Part shown: piece after piece, positions 34,189 to 43,118 of the stretch | Layout of the letters: each line of letters opens with the position of its first letter | How positions within the stretch are numbered: position 1 is the stretch's first letter | Assembly: GCA_013112585.1 (NCBI GenBank) | Contig: JABFGH010000008.1 | Span: forward strand, 1-64,000 | Direction of reading: 5' to 3' | Origin: Ignavibacteriota bacterium | GTDB lineage: Bacteria; Bacteroidota; Ignavibacteria; Ignavibacteriales; Melioribacteraceae | Length of the DNA: 64,000 bases | The notes under the pieces: generated by a model | What the model was told of the DNA's origin: nothing | Databases searched by the model: none | Seen by the model: the letters and a program-made list of their open reading frames with translations, nothing else | Made by a program: the position numbers and the translations under genes

Positions 34189-36480
34189 ATGAAATGTCCA
34201 AAACACAAAAATGTAATATTATCAGTTATTACATTAGTAATTATTGCAGCCGCAACGGCGGTGTTTTTTGATAAAATGGTTGAAAACTCAAGAATGGAAA
34301 CAGACCTTGATGAATATATGCCTAACGATCACCCTGCTTTTATATTCAGCGATCAAGCGGAAGAGATATTCGATATAAAAGATGGGATACTTATTGCCGT
34401 TGAAAATAAAGGCGGTATTTATAATTCGCGCACTCTTCAAAAAATTAAGGACCTTACAAAAGATCTTGAACGAATGAAGGAAATTAATAAAGATGAAGTT
34501 ACTTCACTTTATTCGGCGGAAAACATAATTGGTACCGAAGAAGGGCTTGATGTAAAAGATTTTTACAGAAGCGTGCCCACATCTGAAACCGCTCTGCAGA
34601 ACTTGCGGGATGATGTTCGGAATAACGACATGGTTTACAAAAGAATAGTCTCTGAAAATGAAGAGATAGCCTTAATTATTGCAGAAATCGGAGATGATGT
34701 TTTTTCGATAGAATTTTATCATAGAATTCTTGATTTGGCAAAGTCTTACGAGGGACCCGAAAAACTTTATGTTGCAGGCGTTCCGATTGTTGAAGGAACA
34801 CTCGCCTATCTCGGTCCGAAAGATATGCAGATAATGGTTCCTATTGTTATTCTCGTTATCATATTTGTGCTATACTTTGTACTGCGGAGTATAAGAAATA
34901 CAATTTTTGCTTTATTTGTAGTATTGCTTAGCACTATTTGGGCATTCGGATTGATGGCAATGTTCGGCATTCCTATCTATTCAGTTTCAACAATGATTCC
35001 TGTTATGCTTATTGCTATTGGGGTTGCAGATAGTATACACCTCTATAATCATCTCGATCTCTTTCTATTTGAGAATCCGGATGCGAGTAAAACAGATGCC
35101 GTAAAGGATATGTTAAAAATAATGTGGAAACCGGTAGCAATGACTTCAATAACTACTGCCGTAGGCTTTGTTTCTCTCCTTACATCCGAAGTTTACCCTA
35201 TAAAGTACTTCGGTATCTTTACGGCGTTTGGTGTAATGATGGCAATGGTTTTTTCACTTGTTATTATCCCTGCCGCTATTTTTGTTTTTGGTTTACCGAA
35301 AAGGAAAGCACATGATAATATGTCAAAAGAAGATACCGGTAAATCAGCTTACAGGTTTGCCGATTGGACAGTAAAGTTCAAAGGTTTAGTAATATCCATT
35401 ACAGGTGTTATCGTTATCGGGTCAATAATTGGGATTAGCGAAGTCTGGATAAATTCGAGCTTTTTAGAAAAATTTGAAAAAAATAGCGAAATTGTTCTAA
35501 CCGATGCTTATATAAATCAGCATTTCGGCGGGACCAATACAATCAATGTAATTCTTGATTCACCAAACAAAGACGTATTTAAGGAACCGGAAGTACAGCG
35601 GATAATTGATAAAATGCAGAATGACGTTGAATCAATTGATGTTGTAGGAAATTCATTTTCACTTGCTGATTATTTAAGAAGAATGAATAAGGTAATGCAC
35701 GCAGATGATCCCGCTTATGATATCATCCCCGACTCTAAAAATCTTATTGCCCAATATTTGCTGCTCTATGAAATGTCCGGCGATCCTGATAATTTATGGA
35801 AAGTTGTTGATTACGATTACAAGCAGGCAAATGTAAACGTTCAGCTCCGGAGTGATAATTCAAAAGAGGTTGACCGTGCTATTGAAATTTTAGAAAAATA
35901 CCGGGATGAATTTTCGGAGGTTGGTGTTAATCTTAATTATGCCGGCTCAGCTTATAAGGCAATAGTTTTTAATGACCTGATACTTGAAGGACAAATTTTA
36001 AGTCTGCTTCTATCTGTGCTCATAATAATCGTTTTACTTTCAATAATGTTCAAAAAAATATCCATCGGTTTCATCGGTTCAATTCCAATAATAATTACTG
36101 CATTAATTAGCTTTGGATTGATGGGATTACTTGATATTCCGCTCAATACTACAACAGCTTTAATCTCAAGTATAGCAGTTGGAATTGGAATCGATTATGC
36201 GGTACATTTTATTGAAAGTTATAAAATCCATGCATTGGAAAGCAGAGATAAAGCAATCACAATTAGAGAAACGATGCACCATACCGGCAGAGCGATACTC
36301 TTTAATGCTTTTGTAGTGATTGCCGGATTCTTAGTTCTTCTGTTTTCTGTTTTTCCGCCAAACAGATCTCTCGGAGCACTTGTATCATTGAATATGTTTA
36401 CAAGTTTTTTGGGCACAGTAACTATTATGTTCCTCGTCCTATATAAATCAAATGTCTATTTCAAAAAGAAAAATAAATGA
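34189..36480 (+). CDS. RND-superfamily (MMPL/HAE3-like) exporter
   Basis: 763 residues with two halves of about six membrane helices each. Both halves carry RND-type TM4 segments: IAIGVADSIHLYNHLDLF in the first and SIAVGIGIDYAVHFIESYK in the second, with the acidic residues used for proton relay. Large periplasmic loops follow TM1 and TM7. This COG1033 type is linked to export of hydrophobic compounds or lipids (hopanoid and mycolate transporters belong to the wider group). It heads an operon with a YtfJ-like protein, a LolA-like protein and a DUF1302-like barrel, a frequent grouping suggesting transport of a lipid to the outer membrane. Confidence 0.88.
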   Translation: MKCPKHKNVILSVITLVIIAAATAVFFDKMVENSRMETDLDEYMPNDHPAFIFSDQAEEIFDIKDGILIAVENKGGIYNSRTLQKIKDLTKDLERMKEINKDEVTSLYSAENIIGTEEGLDVKDFYRSVPTSETALQNLRDDVRNNDMVYKRIVSENEEIALIIAEIGDDVFSIEFYHRILDLAKSYEGPEKLYVAGVPIVEGTLAYLGPKDMQIMVPIVILVIIFVLYFVLRSIRNTIFALFVVLLSTIWAFGLMAMFGIPIYSVSTMIPVMLIAIGVADSIHLYNHLDLFLFENPDASKTDAVKDMLKIMWKPVAMTSITTAVGFVSLLTSEVYPIKYFGIFTAFGVMMAMVFSLVIIPAAIFVFGLPKRKAHDNMSKEDTGKSAYRFADWTVKFKGLVISITGVIVIGSIIGISEVWINSSFLEKFEKNSEIVLTDAYINQHFGGTNTINVILDSPNKDVFKEPEVQRIIDKMQNDVESIDVVGNSFSLADYLRRMNKVMHADDPAYDIIPDSKNLIAQYLLLYEMSGDPDNLWKVVDYDYKQANVNVQLRSDNSKEVDRAIEILEKYRDEFSEVGVNLNYAGSAYKAIVFNDLILEGQILSLLLSVLIIIVLLSIMFKKISIGFIGSIPIIITALISFGLMGLLDIPLNTTTALISSIAVGIGIDYAVHFIESYKIHALESRDKAITIRETMHHTGRAILFNAFVVIAGFLVLLFSVFPPNRSLGALVSLNMFTSFLGTVTIMFLVLYKSNVYFKKKNK

Positions 36481-36491
36481 GAGGAAAAAGT

Positions 36492-37073
36492 ATGAACGCA
36501 TTATCGAAAATAAATGGATTAAATCTTTTACTGCTGGTTTTTATGATAGTATCGTTAACTGTAATAAAATCACAAACTCTAGTTGAGTTAGATAAAACTC
36601 CTACACCGGTAATATTAAAGGATGATTTAGGAAGCAGAATAAACGGTGAAGCTTGGGACAGCAATATTTTGAAAGATAAAATTAATCTTATTCTATATGT
36701 CGCTCCAAGTCAGCAGGATGTTATTGAACCGCTATTAGAAAAAGTGAATGAACAAAACTACCCGAAAGAGTTATTTGAAACGACGCTCATCTTAAATACT
36801 TCTGCAACGTGGATTCCAAATTCTATTATCGAAGGAAAAGTGGAAAGCAAAGCCGAAGAAGACTCATCCATAACCTACGTGCTTGATAAAGAAGAGGTTC
36901 TCTTAGAGCAATGGAATTTATCAGAGGACTATCCAAACATAATTCTCGTTGATGATAACGGAAAAGTATCCTTTATATCTAAAGAGGAATTTAATGAAAA
37001 AATAGAGGGTGAATTGTTACACCAAATAGAATTAGAAATTGAAATGAATGATAATAAAGGAGTAAGAAAATGA
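36492..37073 (+). CDS. YtfJ-like thioredoxin-fold periplasmic protein
   Basis: 193 residues from the ATG at 36492; GAGGAAAA lies 7 bases upstream, while the ATG at 36477 overlaps the exporter stop and has no RBS. Signal segment about 9-26 (LNLLLLVFMIVSLTVIKSQ). The order of motifs, an early GSRINGEAW, NLILYVAPSQQDVIEPLLEK, FETTLILNTSATW and then YVLDKEEVLLEQWNL and NIILVDDNGKVSFI, fits the YtfJ family. The thioredoxin CxxC is absent. Probably an exported accessory factor of the lipid-transport operon. Confidence 0.7.
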   Translation: MNALSKINGLNLLLLVFMIVSLTVIKSQTLVELDKTPTPVILKDDLGSRINGEAWDSNILKDKINLILYVAPSQQDVIEPLLEKVNEQNYPKELFETTLILNTSATWIPNSIIEGKVESKAEEDSSITYVLDKEEVLLEQWNLSEDYPNIILVDDNGKVSFISKEEFNEKIEGELLHQIELEIEMNDNKGVRK

Positions 37074-37852
37074 AACTAACAAAAGTAGTAATGTATGCAG
37101 TAATGTTCGTTTCAATTGTAGCTGCATTAAACGCACAAGAAAAAATAACCGGACAAAAAATTATTGAAAATGTTTATTACAGAGATTCCGGCGAGGATAT
37201 AACATCGGACTTAACAATGACATTGATTAACAGGCGGGGCGATACAAGAATCCGAGAGATCCAACAATTCGGTAAAGACTACGACAAAGAAGAAAAAAGC
37301 ATTATGTTTTTCCTCTCCCCTGCCGATGTACGCAACACTTCATTTATGAACTGGAGTTACGATGCGGAAGGAAGAGATGATGACCAATGGATTTATCTGC
37401 CTGCTCTTAAAAAAGTAAAACGAATATCCAGCGATAGTAAAAGTGATTATTTCATGGGTTCAGATTTTACATACGATGATCTCGGTGACCGTCACCCCTC
37501 GGAAGATACGCATAAACTTTTGCGCGAGGAAAATTTGGATGGTGAAGACTGCTATGTAGTTGAAAGCATACCGAAAGAAGAAGATTATATGTATTCAAAA
37601 ACTGTTACATGGGTTAGTAAAGATAAATGGATTGGACTTAAAAAGGATTTTTATGATGAAGATGGAGAACACTTAAAAACTTTATCGGTTGGTAAGTTCG
37701 AAAAGATAGATGGTTATTGGACTATCCTAAACTCTAATATGCACAACATTCAAAAGGATCATAAGACACTGATGGAATTGAAGGATGTAAAAATAAATAC
37801 CGGTATTCAAGACAGACAATTTACAGAAAGAATAATGAGAAGAGGATTGTAA
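37070..37852 (+). CDS. LolA-like outer-membrane lipoprotein-sorting protein
   Basis: 260 residues. A signal peptide (about 1-22, ALNAQE) is followed by a LolA-like beta-sheet domain: TSDLTMTLINRRGDTRIREI, KSIMFFLSPADVRNTSFMNW, DDDQWIYLPALKKVKRISSD followed by SKSDYFMGSDFTYDD. This is the PF17131-type family often found next to RND (MMPL) exporters and DUF1302-like proteins. It overlaps the YtfJ-like gene by four bases and the barrel gene by one. Likely ferries a hydrophobic molecule through the periplasm. Confidence 0.87.
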   Translation: MKLTKVVMYAVMFVSIVAALNAQEKITGQKIIENVYYRDSGEDITSDLTMTLINRRGDTRIREIQQFGKDYDKEEKSIMFFLSPADVRNTSFMNWSYDAEGRDDDQWIYLPALKKVKRISSDSKSDYFMGSDFTYDDLGDRHPSEDTHKLLREENLDGEDCYVVESIPKEEDYMYSKTVTWVSKDKWIGLKKDFYDEDGEHLKTLSVGKFEKIDGYWTILNSNMHNIQKDHKTLMELKDVKINTGIQDRQFTERIMRRGL

Positions 37853-39087
37853 TGTTTAAGAGAATTTTAATTACAACATCCATGCTGCTGTTTTTTTTAA
37901 CAGCTAGTAAAGCTCAAGATTTATTTTTAAGCGGTTATGCGAGAACCTACATCGGTGCTTTAACAACCGGCGAAAGCGACTACTCAATATTGCAGAATAC
38001 TTTCAGTCTTAATTTTGAGCATAGCAGGGATAATGTTTACTTCAAAGTAAATCCCTTTCTCTATCATTATTCCGATGATGAACTTGAGCTTGGACTTAGA
38101 CAGGCTTATATGGATTTATACTTCGATTCATTTGATATAAGATTTGGTAAGCAGCAGATAATTTGGGGTAAAGCCGACGGCGTTTTTATAACTGATATTG
38201 TTTCTCCTAAAGATATGAGAGAATTTCTGCTGCCCGATTTTAATGAAATCCGTGTTGGAGTAACCTCCCTTAAATTTAATTATTATTACGGTAACAACAC
38301 ATTTGAACTTGTTTGGATTCCGGTTTTTACACCAACCCAAATGCCGGATAACAGTTCTATATGGAGCGTTTCACCCGATTACCCTCTCCCCTATAGTTTT
38401 AATAATTCCAATGCCGATGTGCAGGACAGACTTAGCAATAGTGAATTATTTGTTAAATATTCCCTGCTTTCCTCAGCTATAGATTTCGAATTAATGGCAG
38501 GATATTCATGGGATGATGACCCGACATTTCATTCAGAAAAAATATTTAACCCTGCATTGGGGCAGGTTGATTCTGTTGTATTAAAACTTGAGCATCACAG
38601 ATTAACTACATTCGGCGGCAGTTTCAGCACTACACTGGGACCAATTGTTTTACGCGGTGAAGGCGCAGGCTACTCAGGTAAATATTTTCAATCAGTAAAT
38701 CCGCAAATACCCGATGGTACCGAAAAGAAAGATTATCTTCATTATTTATTCGGTATTGATTACAGTATCGGTGATCTAAAACTTAGCAGTCAATTTATTC
38801 AGCAGGCAATTTTAAATTACAATGATTACCTGCAAAATGATGAATACGAAAATACACTCACTTTTTTAGCAACAATAGATTTTTTACGAGAAACATTAAA
38901 CGTGGAACTCTTCTCATACATCGGTTTAAATGAAAGTGATGCTCTAGTTCGCCCAAAAATTACCTACGATTTTGCTGACGGTTTTGAAATGCAATTCGGA
39001 GCCAATTTATTTTTCGGCGATAAAGGTCAGTTCGGAAGATTTGATAAAAATGATATGATTTATACAAAACTGAAATACAGTTTTTGA
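37852..39087 (+). CDS. DUF1302-like outer-membrane beta-barrel
   Basis: 411 residues with a signal peptide (ending ASKAQD) and a porin-like barrel. The segment FDIRFGKQQIIWGKADGVFI, then DIVSPKDMREFLLPDFNEIR and NTFELVWIPVFTPTQMPD, is the hallmark of the DUF1302 group. The C-terminus ends in Phe (YTKLKYSF), as expected for BAM-inserted proteins. Last gene of the RND operon and probably the outer-membrane partner of that export route. Confidence 0.85.
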   Translation: MFKRILITTSMLLFFLTASKAQDLFLSGYARTYIGALTTGESDYSILQNTFSLNFEHSRDNVYFKVNPFLYHYSDDELELGLRQAYMDLYFDSFDIRFGKQQIIWGKADGVFITDIVSPKDMREFLLPDFNEIRVGVTSLKFNYYYGNNTFELVWIPVFTPTQMPDNSSIWSVSPDYPLPYSFNNSNADVQDRLSNSELFVKYSLLSSAIDFELMAGYSWDDDPTFHSEKIFNPALGQVDSVVLKLEHHRLTTFGGSFSTTLGPIVLRGEGAGYSGKYFQSVNPQIPDGTEKKDYLHYLFGIDYSIGDLKLSSQFIQQAILNYNDYLQNDEYENTLTFLATIDFLRETLNVELFSYIGLNESDALVRPKITYDFADGFEMQFGANLFFGDKGQFGRFDKNDMIYTKLKYSF

Positions 39088-39161
39088 AATTGTGAGTTAC
39101 TTAGCAATAATATTTAATAAAGTAGATAGTAGTAATAAAAGTATTTAATAGGACAAGTTTA

Positions 39162-40370
39162 ATGTTTAATAATAATAAAGTGCAATCTAGAAAAATTTGT
39201 AGAATACTAAATTCCTTTTCAAGATTAAACAATATAATCCAGGACTGTTCAAATTATAAATCAAATATTTATGATGTACAGTATAAAAACCTTATCGAAA
39301 TTTCACCGGAACCGATATTTATTTTACAACGGGATAAAATTATTTATATGAATAATTCAGCACAAAATTTGCTGAATGCTGAAAACATCGAAAGCGTCAG
39401 AGGGAAATCGATTATAGATTTTGTGGAACGTGAATATAAAAGTAAAGCAGTAGCAAGCATTCGTAATCTCTTTAATAAAAATAGCGATACAATAATTGAA
39501 GAAGTAAAAATAAAAAAACTGACGGGCGAGGTCTGTTTTGTACAAGGACTGGCTATTGAAACAATTTATAACAATAACGCTGCTGTTTTAACAATGCTTA
39601 GAGATATTACAGATATAAAAGAAAAAGAAAATCTTCTTAAAGAAGCAAAAGAAGAAGCGGAAAAAGCTGAAGAATTGAAATCACAGTTTTTAGCTCAAAT
39701 GTCGCATGAAATCAGGTCTCCGCTAAATACAATTATTACAAGTGTGCAAATGTTTAAAGAAGAATTAATGAGTGAGGTGAACGATGAGCAGAACGAATAT
39801 TTCAAAGTTATTAAATCTGCATCTCATAGAATTATTAGAACTGTTGATTTGATATTAACTTCATCTACATTACAGAAAGATCTTTATCAACCGATCTACC
39901 AAGACGTTGATCTGTATTTAATAATCAATGAACTCATAAACGAATATAGATATTTAGCACATAGTAAAAATATTTCATTAAAATTTAAATGCAGCACTGA
40001 AAACCAAGTTATCACCGCAGACCAATACAGTGTAACACAAATATTATCTAACCTAATTGATAATTCTATAAAATACACTCATGAGGGACAAGTAGAAATA
40101 ATTTTAAGAAAGTCCCATGAGCAGAACTTTGTTATAGATATAGTGGATACGGGGATTGGTATCTCTAAAAATTTTTTACCCAAAATATTTGACGAATTTT
40201 CTCAAGAAACTACAGGTTACACGCGATGTTTTGAAGGTACTGGATTAGGCATGTCTGTTGTAAAAAAATTTGCGGGATTAAATAATATTGAAATAAAAAT
40301 TAGTAGTAAGGTTGGGATAGGCACAAAGTACAGTTTACATTTTACACCCTACTTAAATTCGAGAAAATAG
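39162..40370 (+). CDS. PAS-domain sensor histidine kinase (soluble)
   Basis: 402 residues, no membrane helix. One PAS domain (about 45-155: ISPEPIFILQRDKIIYMNNS, then LTMLRDITDIKEKE), HisKA with H-box MSHEIRSPLNT (His182) and HATPase motifs QILSNLIDNSIKY, DIVDTGIGIS, IFDEFSQETTGY and GTGLGMSVVKK. Similar in architecture and motif wording to the kinase at 0.5-2.2 kb, so a paralogue. No response regulator nearby. It lies between the lipid-transport operon and the BamA-like gene, suggesting envelope sensing, an inference from position only. Confidence 0.92.
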   Translation: MFNNNKVQSRKICRILNSFSRLNNIIQDCSNYKSNIYDVQYKNLIEISPEPIFILQRDKIIYMNNSAQNLLNAENIESVRGKSIIDFVEREYKSKAVASIRNLFNKNSDTIIEEVKIKKLTGEVCFVQGLAIETIYNNNAAVLTMLRDITDIKEKENLLKEAKEEAEKAEELKSQFLAQMSHEIRSPLNTIITSVQMFKEELMSEVNDEQNEYFKVIKSASHRIIRTVDLILTSSTLQKDLYQPIYQDVDLYLIINELINEYRYLAHSKNISLKFKCSTENQVITADQYSVTQILSNLIDNSIKYTHEGQVEIILRKSHEQNFVIDIVDTGIGISKNFLPKIFDEFSQETTGYTRCFEGTGLGMSVVKKFAGLNNIEIKISSKVGIGTKYSLHFTPYLNSRK

Positions 40371-40403
40371 TTGAATAATGTCATAGAAAAAATATTTCTT
40401 AAA

Positions 40404-41540
40404 ATGAATCGAATAATTAAAAATTATAAATGGTCCTGCATAGCAGAATTTAAATTTACTTTTCCTATAGGATTTATTTTTTTCTTATTTGCGGAAATAA
40501 CTTTATTCAGTCAATCACAAAATAAAAATGTAACCGTTAGTAAGGATGGCTTCTATCCGGTACCTGTTCTCTTCTATTTGCCGAATACCGGTTATGCATT
40601 TGGTGCAGCGTTCCTTTATTATAATAATCCCGATATCGATAATCCTAATCGTTTCCCAGATATAATTGGAGGATTTGGTACTTACTCTACAAAAAAGCAA
40701 GTGCAAGCAAGTATCCGTGTAAATAGATTTTTTGGCAATAATGATTATCGTTTCGACCTCGAAATTTCATACTTCCGTACACCCGATGAATTTTGGGGCG
40801 TTGGACCCGACCCCGGTACTAAAGTAAAGGAAGAAGTAACGTACGATCAGTATCGAATCAAAATCGATTTTTTAACTGCCGTTGTAAAACATTTCTACAT
40901 TGGACCATTTTACTGGTTCGAAAAATTTGATCTTTCTGATTACAAACCCGATGGTGTTATTGTAAAAGGAGGACTGCTCGGCGCATTAGGCGTAACAACC
41001 TCGGGCGCAGGTATTGAAATGATTTTGGATTATCGCGACAGTTTATTCTTCCCTACAAAAGGGACCTTCACCGATTTAAAAGCACTCTTTTATTCAAAAG
41101 CATTTGGCGGGGATGTAAATTTTTTCCGGCTTGATTTAGATGCGCGATATTATATCGAACTAACAAAAGGGCATGTTCTTGCTCTCAATACACTGTTCAA
41201 CAGCACAGCCGGTAATGTGCCGATACAAATGCTTCCGAAACTTGGTAACCACCAAATGATGCGTGGATACCCAATGGGAAAATATCTCGATAAAAATTTA
41301 TGGGCTGTACAGGCAGAATATAGACGCCCGCTTTTCTGGAGAATCGGAGCTTCAGCATTTCTTGGTGTTGGACAAGTGTTTCCTGAATTTTCAAAATTTA
41401 GTGTTGGCGATTTAAAAATAGCCGGAGGATTAGGTCTAAGATATATGCTGGATAAAGAACAACACCTTAATGTGCGCTTAGATGTTGCTCAATCACGCGA
41501 AGGAACATACGTTTACTTTACAATACAAGAAGCATTTTAA
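40404..41540 (+). CDS. BamA/Omp85-like outer-membrane barrel without POTRA domains
   Basis: 378 residues from the ATG at 40404; the longer frame starts with a TTG at 40371 and lacks an RBS. A long signal-like N-terminus (GFIFFLFAEITLFSQSQ) precedes a surface-antigen (D15, PF01103-type) barrel: TGYAFGAAFLYYN, TSGAGIEMILDYRDSLFFPT and KGTFTDLKALFYSKAFGG, a classic motif, LGNHQMMRGYPMGKY, and a C-terminal TYVYFTIQEAF ending in Phe. No POTRA repeats. Such short Omp85 relatives may move lipids or proteins across the outer membrane. It resembles the barrel at 50.5 kb. Confidence 0.82.
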   Translation: MNRIIKNYKWSCIAEFKFTFPIGFIFFLFAEITLFSQSQNKNVTVSKDGFYPVPVLFYLPNTGYAFGAAFLYYNNPDIDNPNRFPDIIGGFGTYSTKKQVQASIRVNRFFGNNDYRFDLEISYFRTPDEFWGVGPDPGTKVKEEVTYDQYRIKIDFLTAVVKHFYIGPFYWFEKFDLSDYKPDGVIVKGGLLGALGVTTSGAGIEMILDYRDSLFFPTKGTFTDLKALFYSKAFGGDVNFFRLDLDARYYIELTKGHVLALNTLFNSTAGNVPIQMLPKLGNHQMMRGYPMGKYLDKNLWAVQAEYRRPLFWRIGASAFLGVGQVFPEFSKFSVGDLKIAGGLGLRYMLDKEQHLNVRLDVAQSREGTYVYFTIQEAF

Positions 41541-41562
41541 GTAAAACAAATTTAATGATAAA

Positions 41563-42108
41563 ATGAAAACAATTTCTATAACCATACTTACGATTATTAT
41601 GATTTATTTCTTGAACATAACCATGTTATCCGAAAGCTTTGCACAGCAAGTACAGTATGGTATACGAACAGGAATAAATGATACCCATCAAGAAAACTTG
41701 GATTTATCTGTGTATGAAATCTATTTACATACCGTTCCACCAATACATTCAATAGCGGATAATATTTTCGGTGCGTCAAATATCTCTTTCGAAATGGCGC
41801 TTGGTGTTGTAAGTGATAAAACGAATAGTTCATTCTTGTTTTCAATGGGACCAATACTAAGATTAATTAATTATGAAAATATTTTTTCTGTTTCAACCGG
41901 GCTCAAACCTAGTTTTATGACTAATCATATATTTAGTGATTTTGACATTGGCGGGGCTATAAATTTTATAAGCCATATTGCACTAACTATTTCACCAGCC
42001 GAGCAAATAAATTTAGGCTATAGGTTTGAACACAAATCGAATGCCGGTTTATATGAAAAAAACCCCGGAGTAAATTTTCATTACGTTGAAATTTTATACG
42101 TTCTATAA
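41563..42108 (+). CDS. pagL: PagL-like lipid A 3-O-deacylase
   Basis: 181 residues with a signal peptide (ending ESFAQQ). The C-terminal half is an 8-strand-type barrel. The motif YRFEHKSNAGLYEKNPGVNF contains the His-x-Ser-Asn of the PagL catalytic site, in the expected position near the end. PagL removes an acyl chain from lipid A at the outer membrane. It directly follows the BamA-like gene (22-base gap) and precedes the inositol operon by 36 bases, so it may be part of the same envelope-remodelling transcript. Confidence 0.75.
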   Translation: MKTISITILTIIMIYFLNITMLSESFAQQVQYGIRTGINDTHQENLDLSVYEIYLHTVPPIHSIADNIFGASNISFEMALGVVSDKTNSSFLFSMGPILRLINYENIFSVSTGLKPSFMTNHIFSDFDIGGAINFISHIALTISPAEQINLGYRFEHKSNAGLYEKNPGVNFHYVEILYVL

Positions 42109-42143
42109 ATAGTGATATAATTTTATTAAAAGAGAAAAATAAT

Positions 42144-42845
42144 ATGGATTTAGCAATTATAGCTGCAGGTGAAGGACTTAGATTAAAAAAAGAAGGAGTT
42201 AGTATTCCTAAACCCCTTGTTGAAATTAATGGTGTCCCTTTGATAAAGAGAATAATTGATATAGCTCTTAAAAACAGATTTGATTCAATAGCATGTATTA
42301 TTAACGAAGAATCGGAAGAACTTGAAAAATTCTTACAAGATAATTATACCAAACAACCGGTAAATCTAATAGTGAAGTCAACACCGGGTTCTTTTCACAG
42401 TTTATATCAGTTAAACAGATTTATAACCGCGCCTTTTCTTTTAACTACAACCGATTCCGTTTTTAAAGAAGATGAATTTTCGGCTTTTCTTAGATACGCT
42501 ACAAATAAAAATGATGCAGAAGCAGTTTTAGCTGTTACCGATTTTATTGATGATGAAAAACCTCTTTATGCCGAAGTTCAAGAAGACTCTAGAATTGTAA
42601 GTCTTATTGATAAAAATAATGATTATGAATTTGTAACCGGCGGTTTATACCTGTTCAATATAGATATTAAAAAATACGTTGATGAAGCAGCAGAACAAGG
42701 CGTTAATCGATTGAGAAATTTTTTGAGGTATTTATTGCAGAAAGAATTGAGAATGTATGCTTATCCGTTCTCAAAAATTATTGATGTTGATCATCTGTCG
42801 GATATTAAAGAAGCTGAAGGTTTTTCTTCAGAAAATAAAATTTGA
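42144..42845 (+). CDS. Sugar/polyol-phosphate nucleotidyltransferase
   Basis: 233 residues. The N-terminus MDLAIIAAGEGLRLKKEGVS followed by IPKPLVEINGVPLI is the GxGxR...PKxL nucleotide-binding signature of the NTP_transferase family; LLTTTDSVF holds the metal-binding Asp and IIDVDHLSDI lies near the end. Length suits a single-domain enzyme. Given the CDP-alcohol transferase and inositol phosphate synthase in the same operon, CTP:inositol-phosphate or another head-group cytidylyltransferase is likely (inference). First gene of the inositol operon, with RBS AGAG. The small broken gene follows 25 bases later. Confidence 0.85.
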   Translation: MDLAIIAAGEGLRLKKEGVSIPKPLVEINGVPLIKRIIDIALKNRFDSIACIINEESEELEKFLQDNYTKQPVNLIVKSTPGSFHSLYQLNRFITAPFLLTTTDSVFKEDEFSAFLRYATNKNDAEAVLAVTDFIDDEKPLYAEVQEDSRIVSLIDKNNDYEFVTGGLYLFNIDIKKYVDEAAEQGVNRLRNFLRYLLQKELRMYAYPFSKIIDVDHLSDIKEAEGFSSENKI

Positions 42846-42870
42846 TTTGCTAAAACAGGAGAGGAAAAGA

Positions 42871-43088
42871 TTGAAAGCTATTGTTAGAAGATCCGTTGAA
42901 TTACGATTTCAACAATCTAGCAAATTATTCTGTTTACATACTGGCAAGATTTAAAACTTTATCACAGTTCATTGTGCACAATAGAAGATGAGAATATGTC
43001 TGATGAATTTAACAGACTGATTAACGAAATAAATATAAAAAATGAAAAGAAAATTCCGGACAGGTATATAAAACTTAATGAGATTTAG
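42871..43088 (+). pseudogene. Small operon gene interrupted by a -1 frameshift
   Basis: A TTG at 42871 with AGGAGAGG just upstream opens KAIVRRSVELRFQQSSK. After that, frame 1 runs into a stop at 42952, but the -1 frame continues as QIILFTYWQDLKLYHSSL, CTIEDENMSDEFNRLINEI and NIKNEKKIPDRYIKLNEI, ending in TAG at 43086. Joined at about 42923 they give a plausible basic protein of about 73 residues. The operon spacing is otherwise intact. It could be a true pseudogene, a sequencing or assembly error, or a programmed frameshift, although no classic slippery heptamer is at the junction. No family recognised. Confidence 0.55.
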
Positions 43089-43118
43089 ATAACATAAACG
43101 AGTTTAAAAGAGGAAAAA

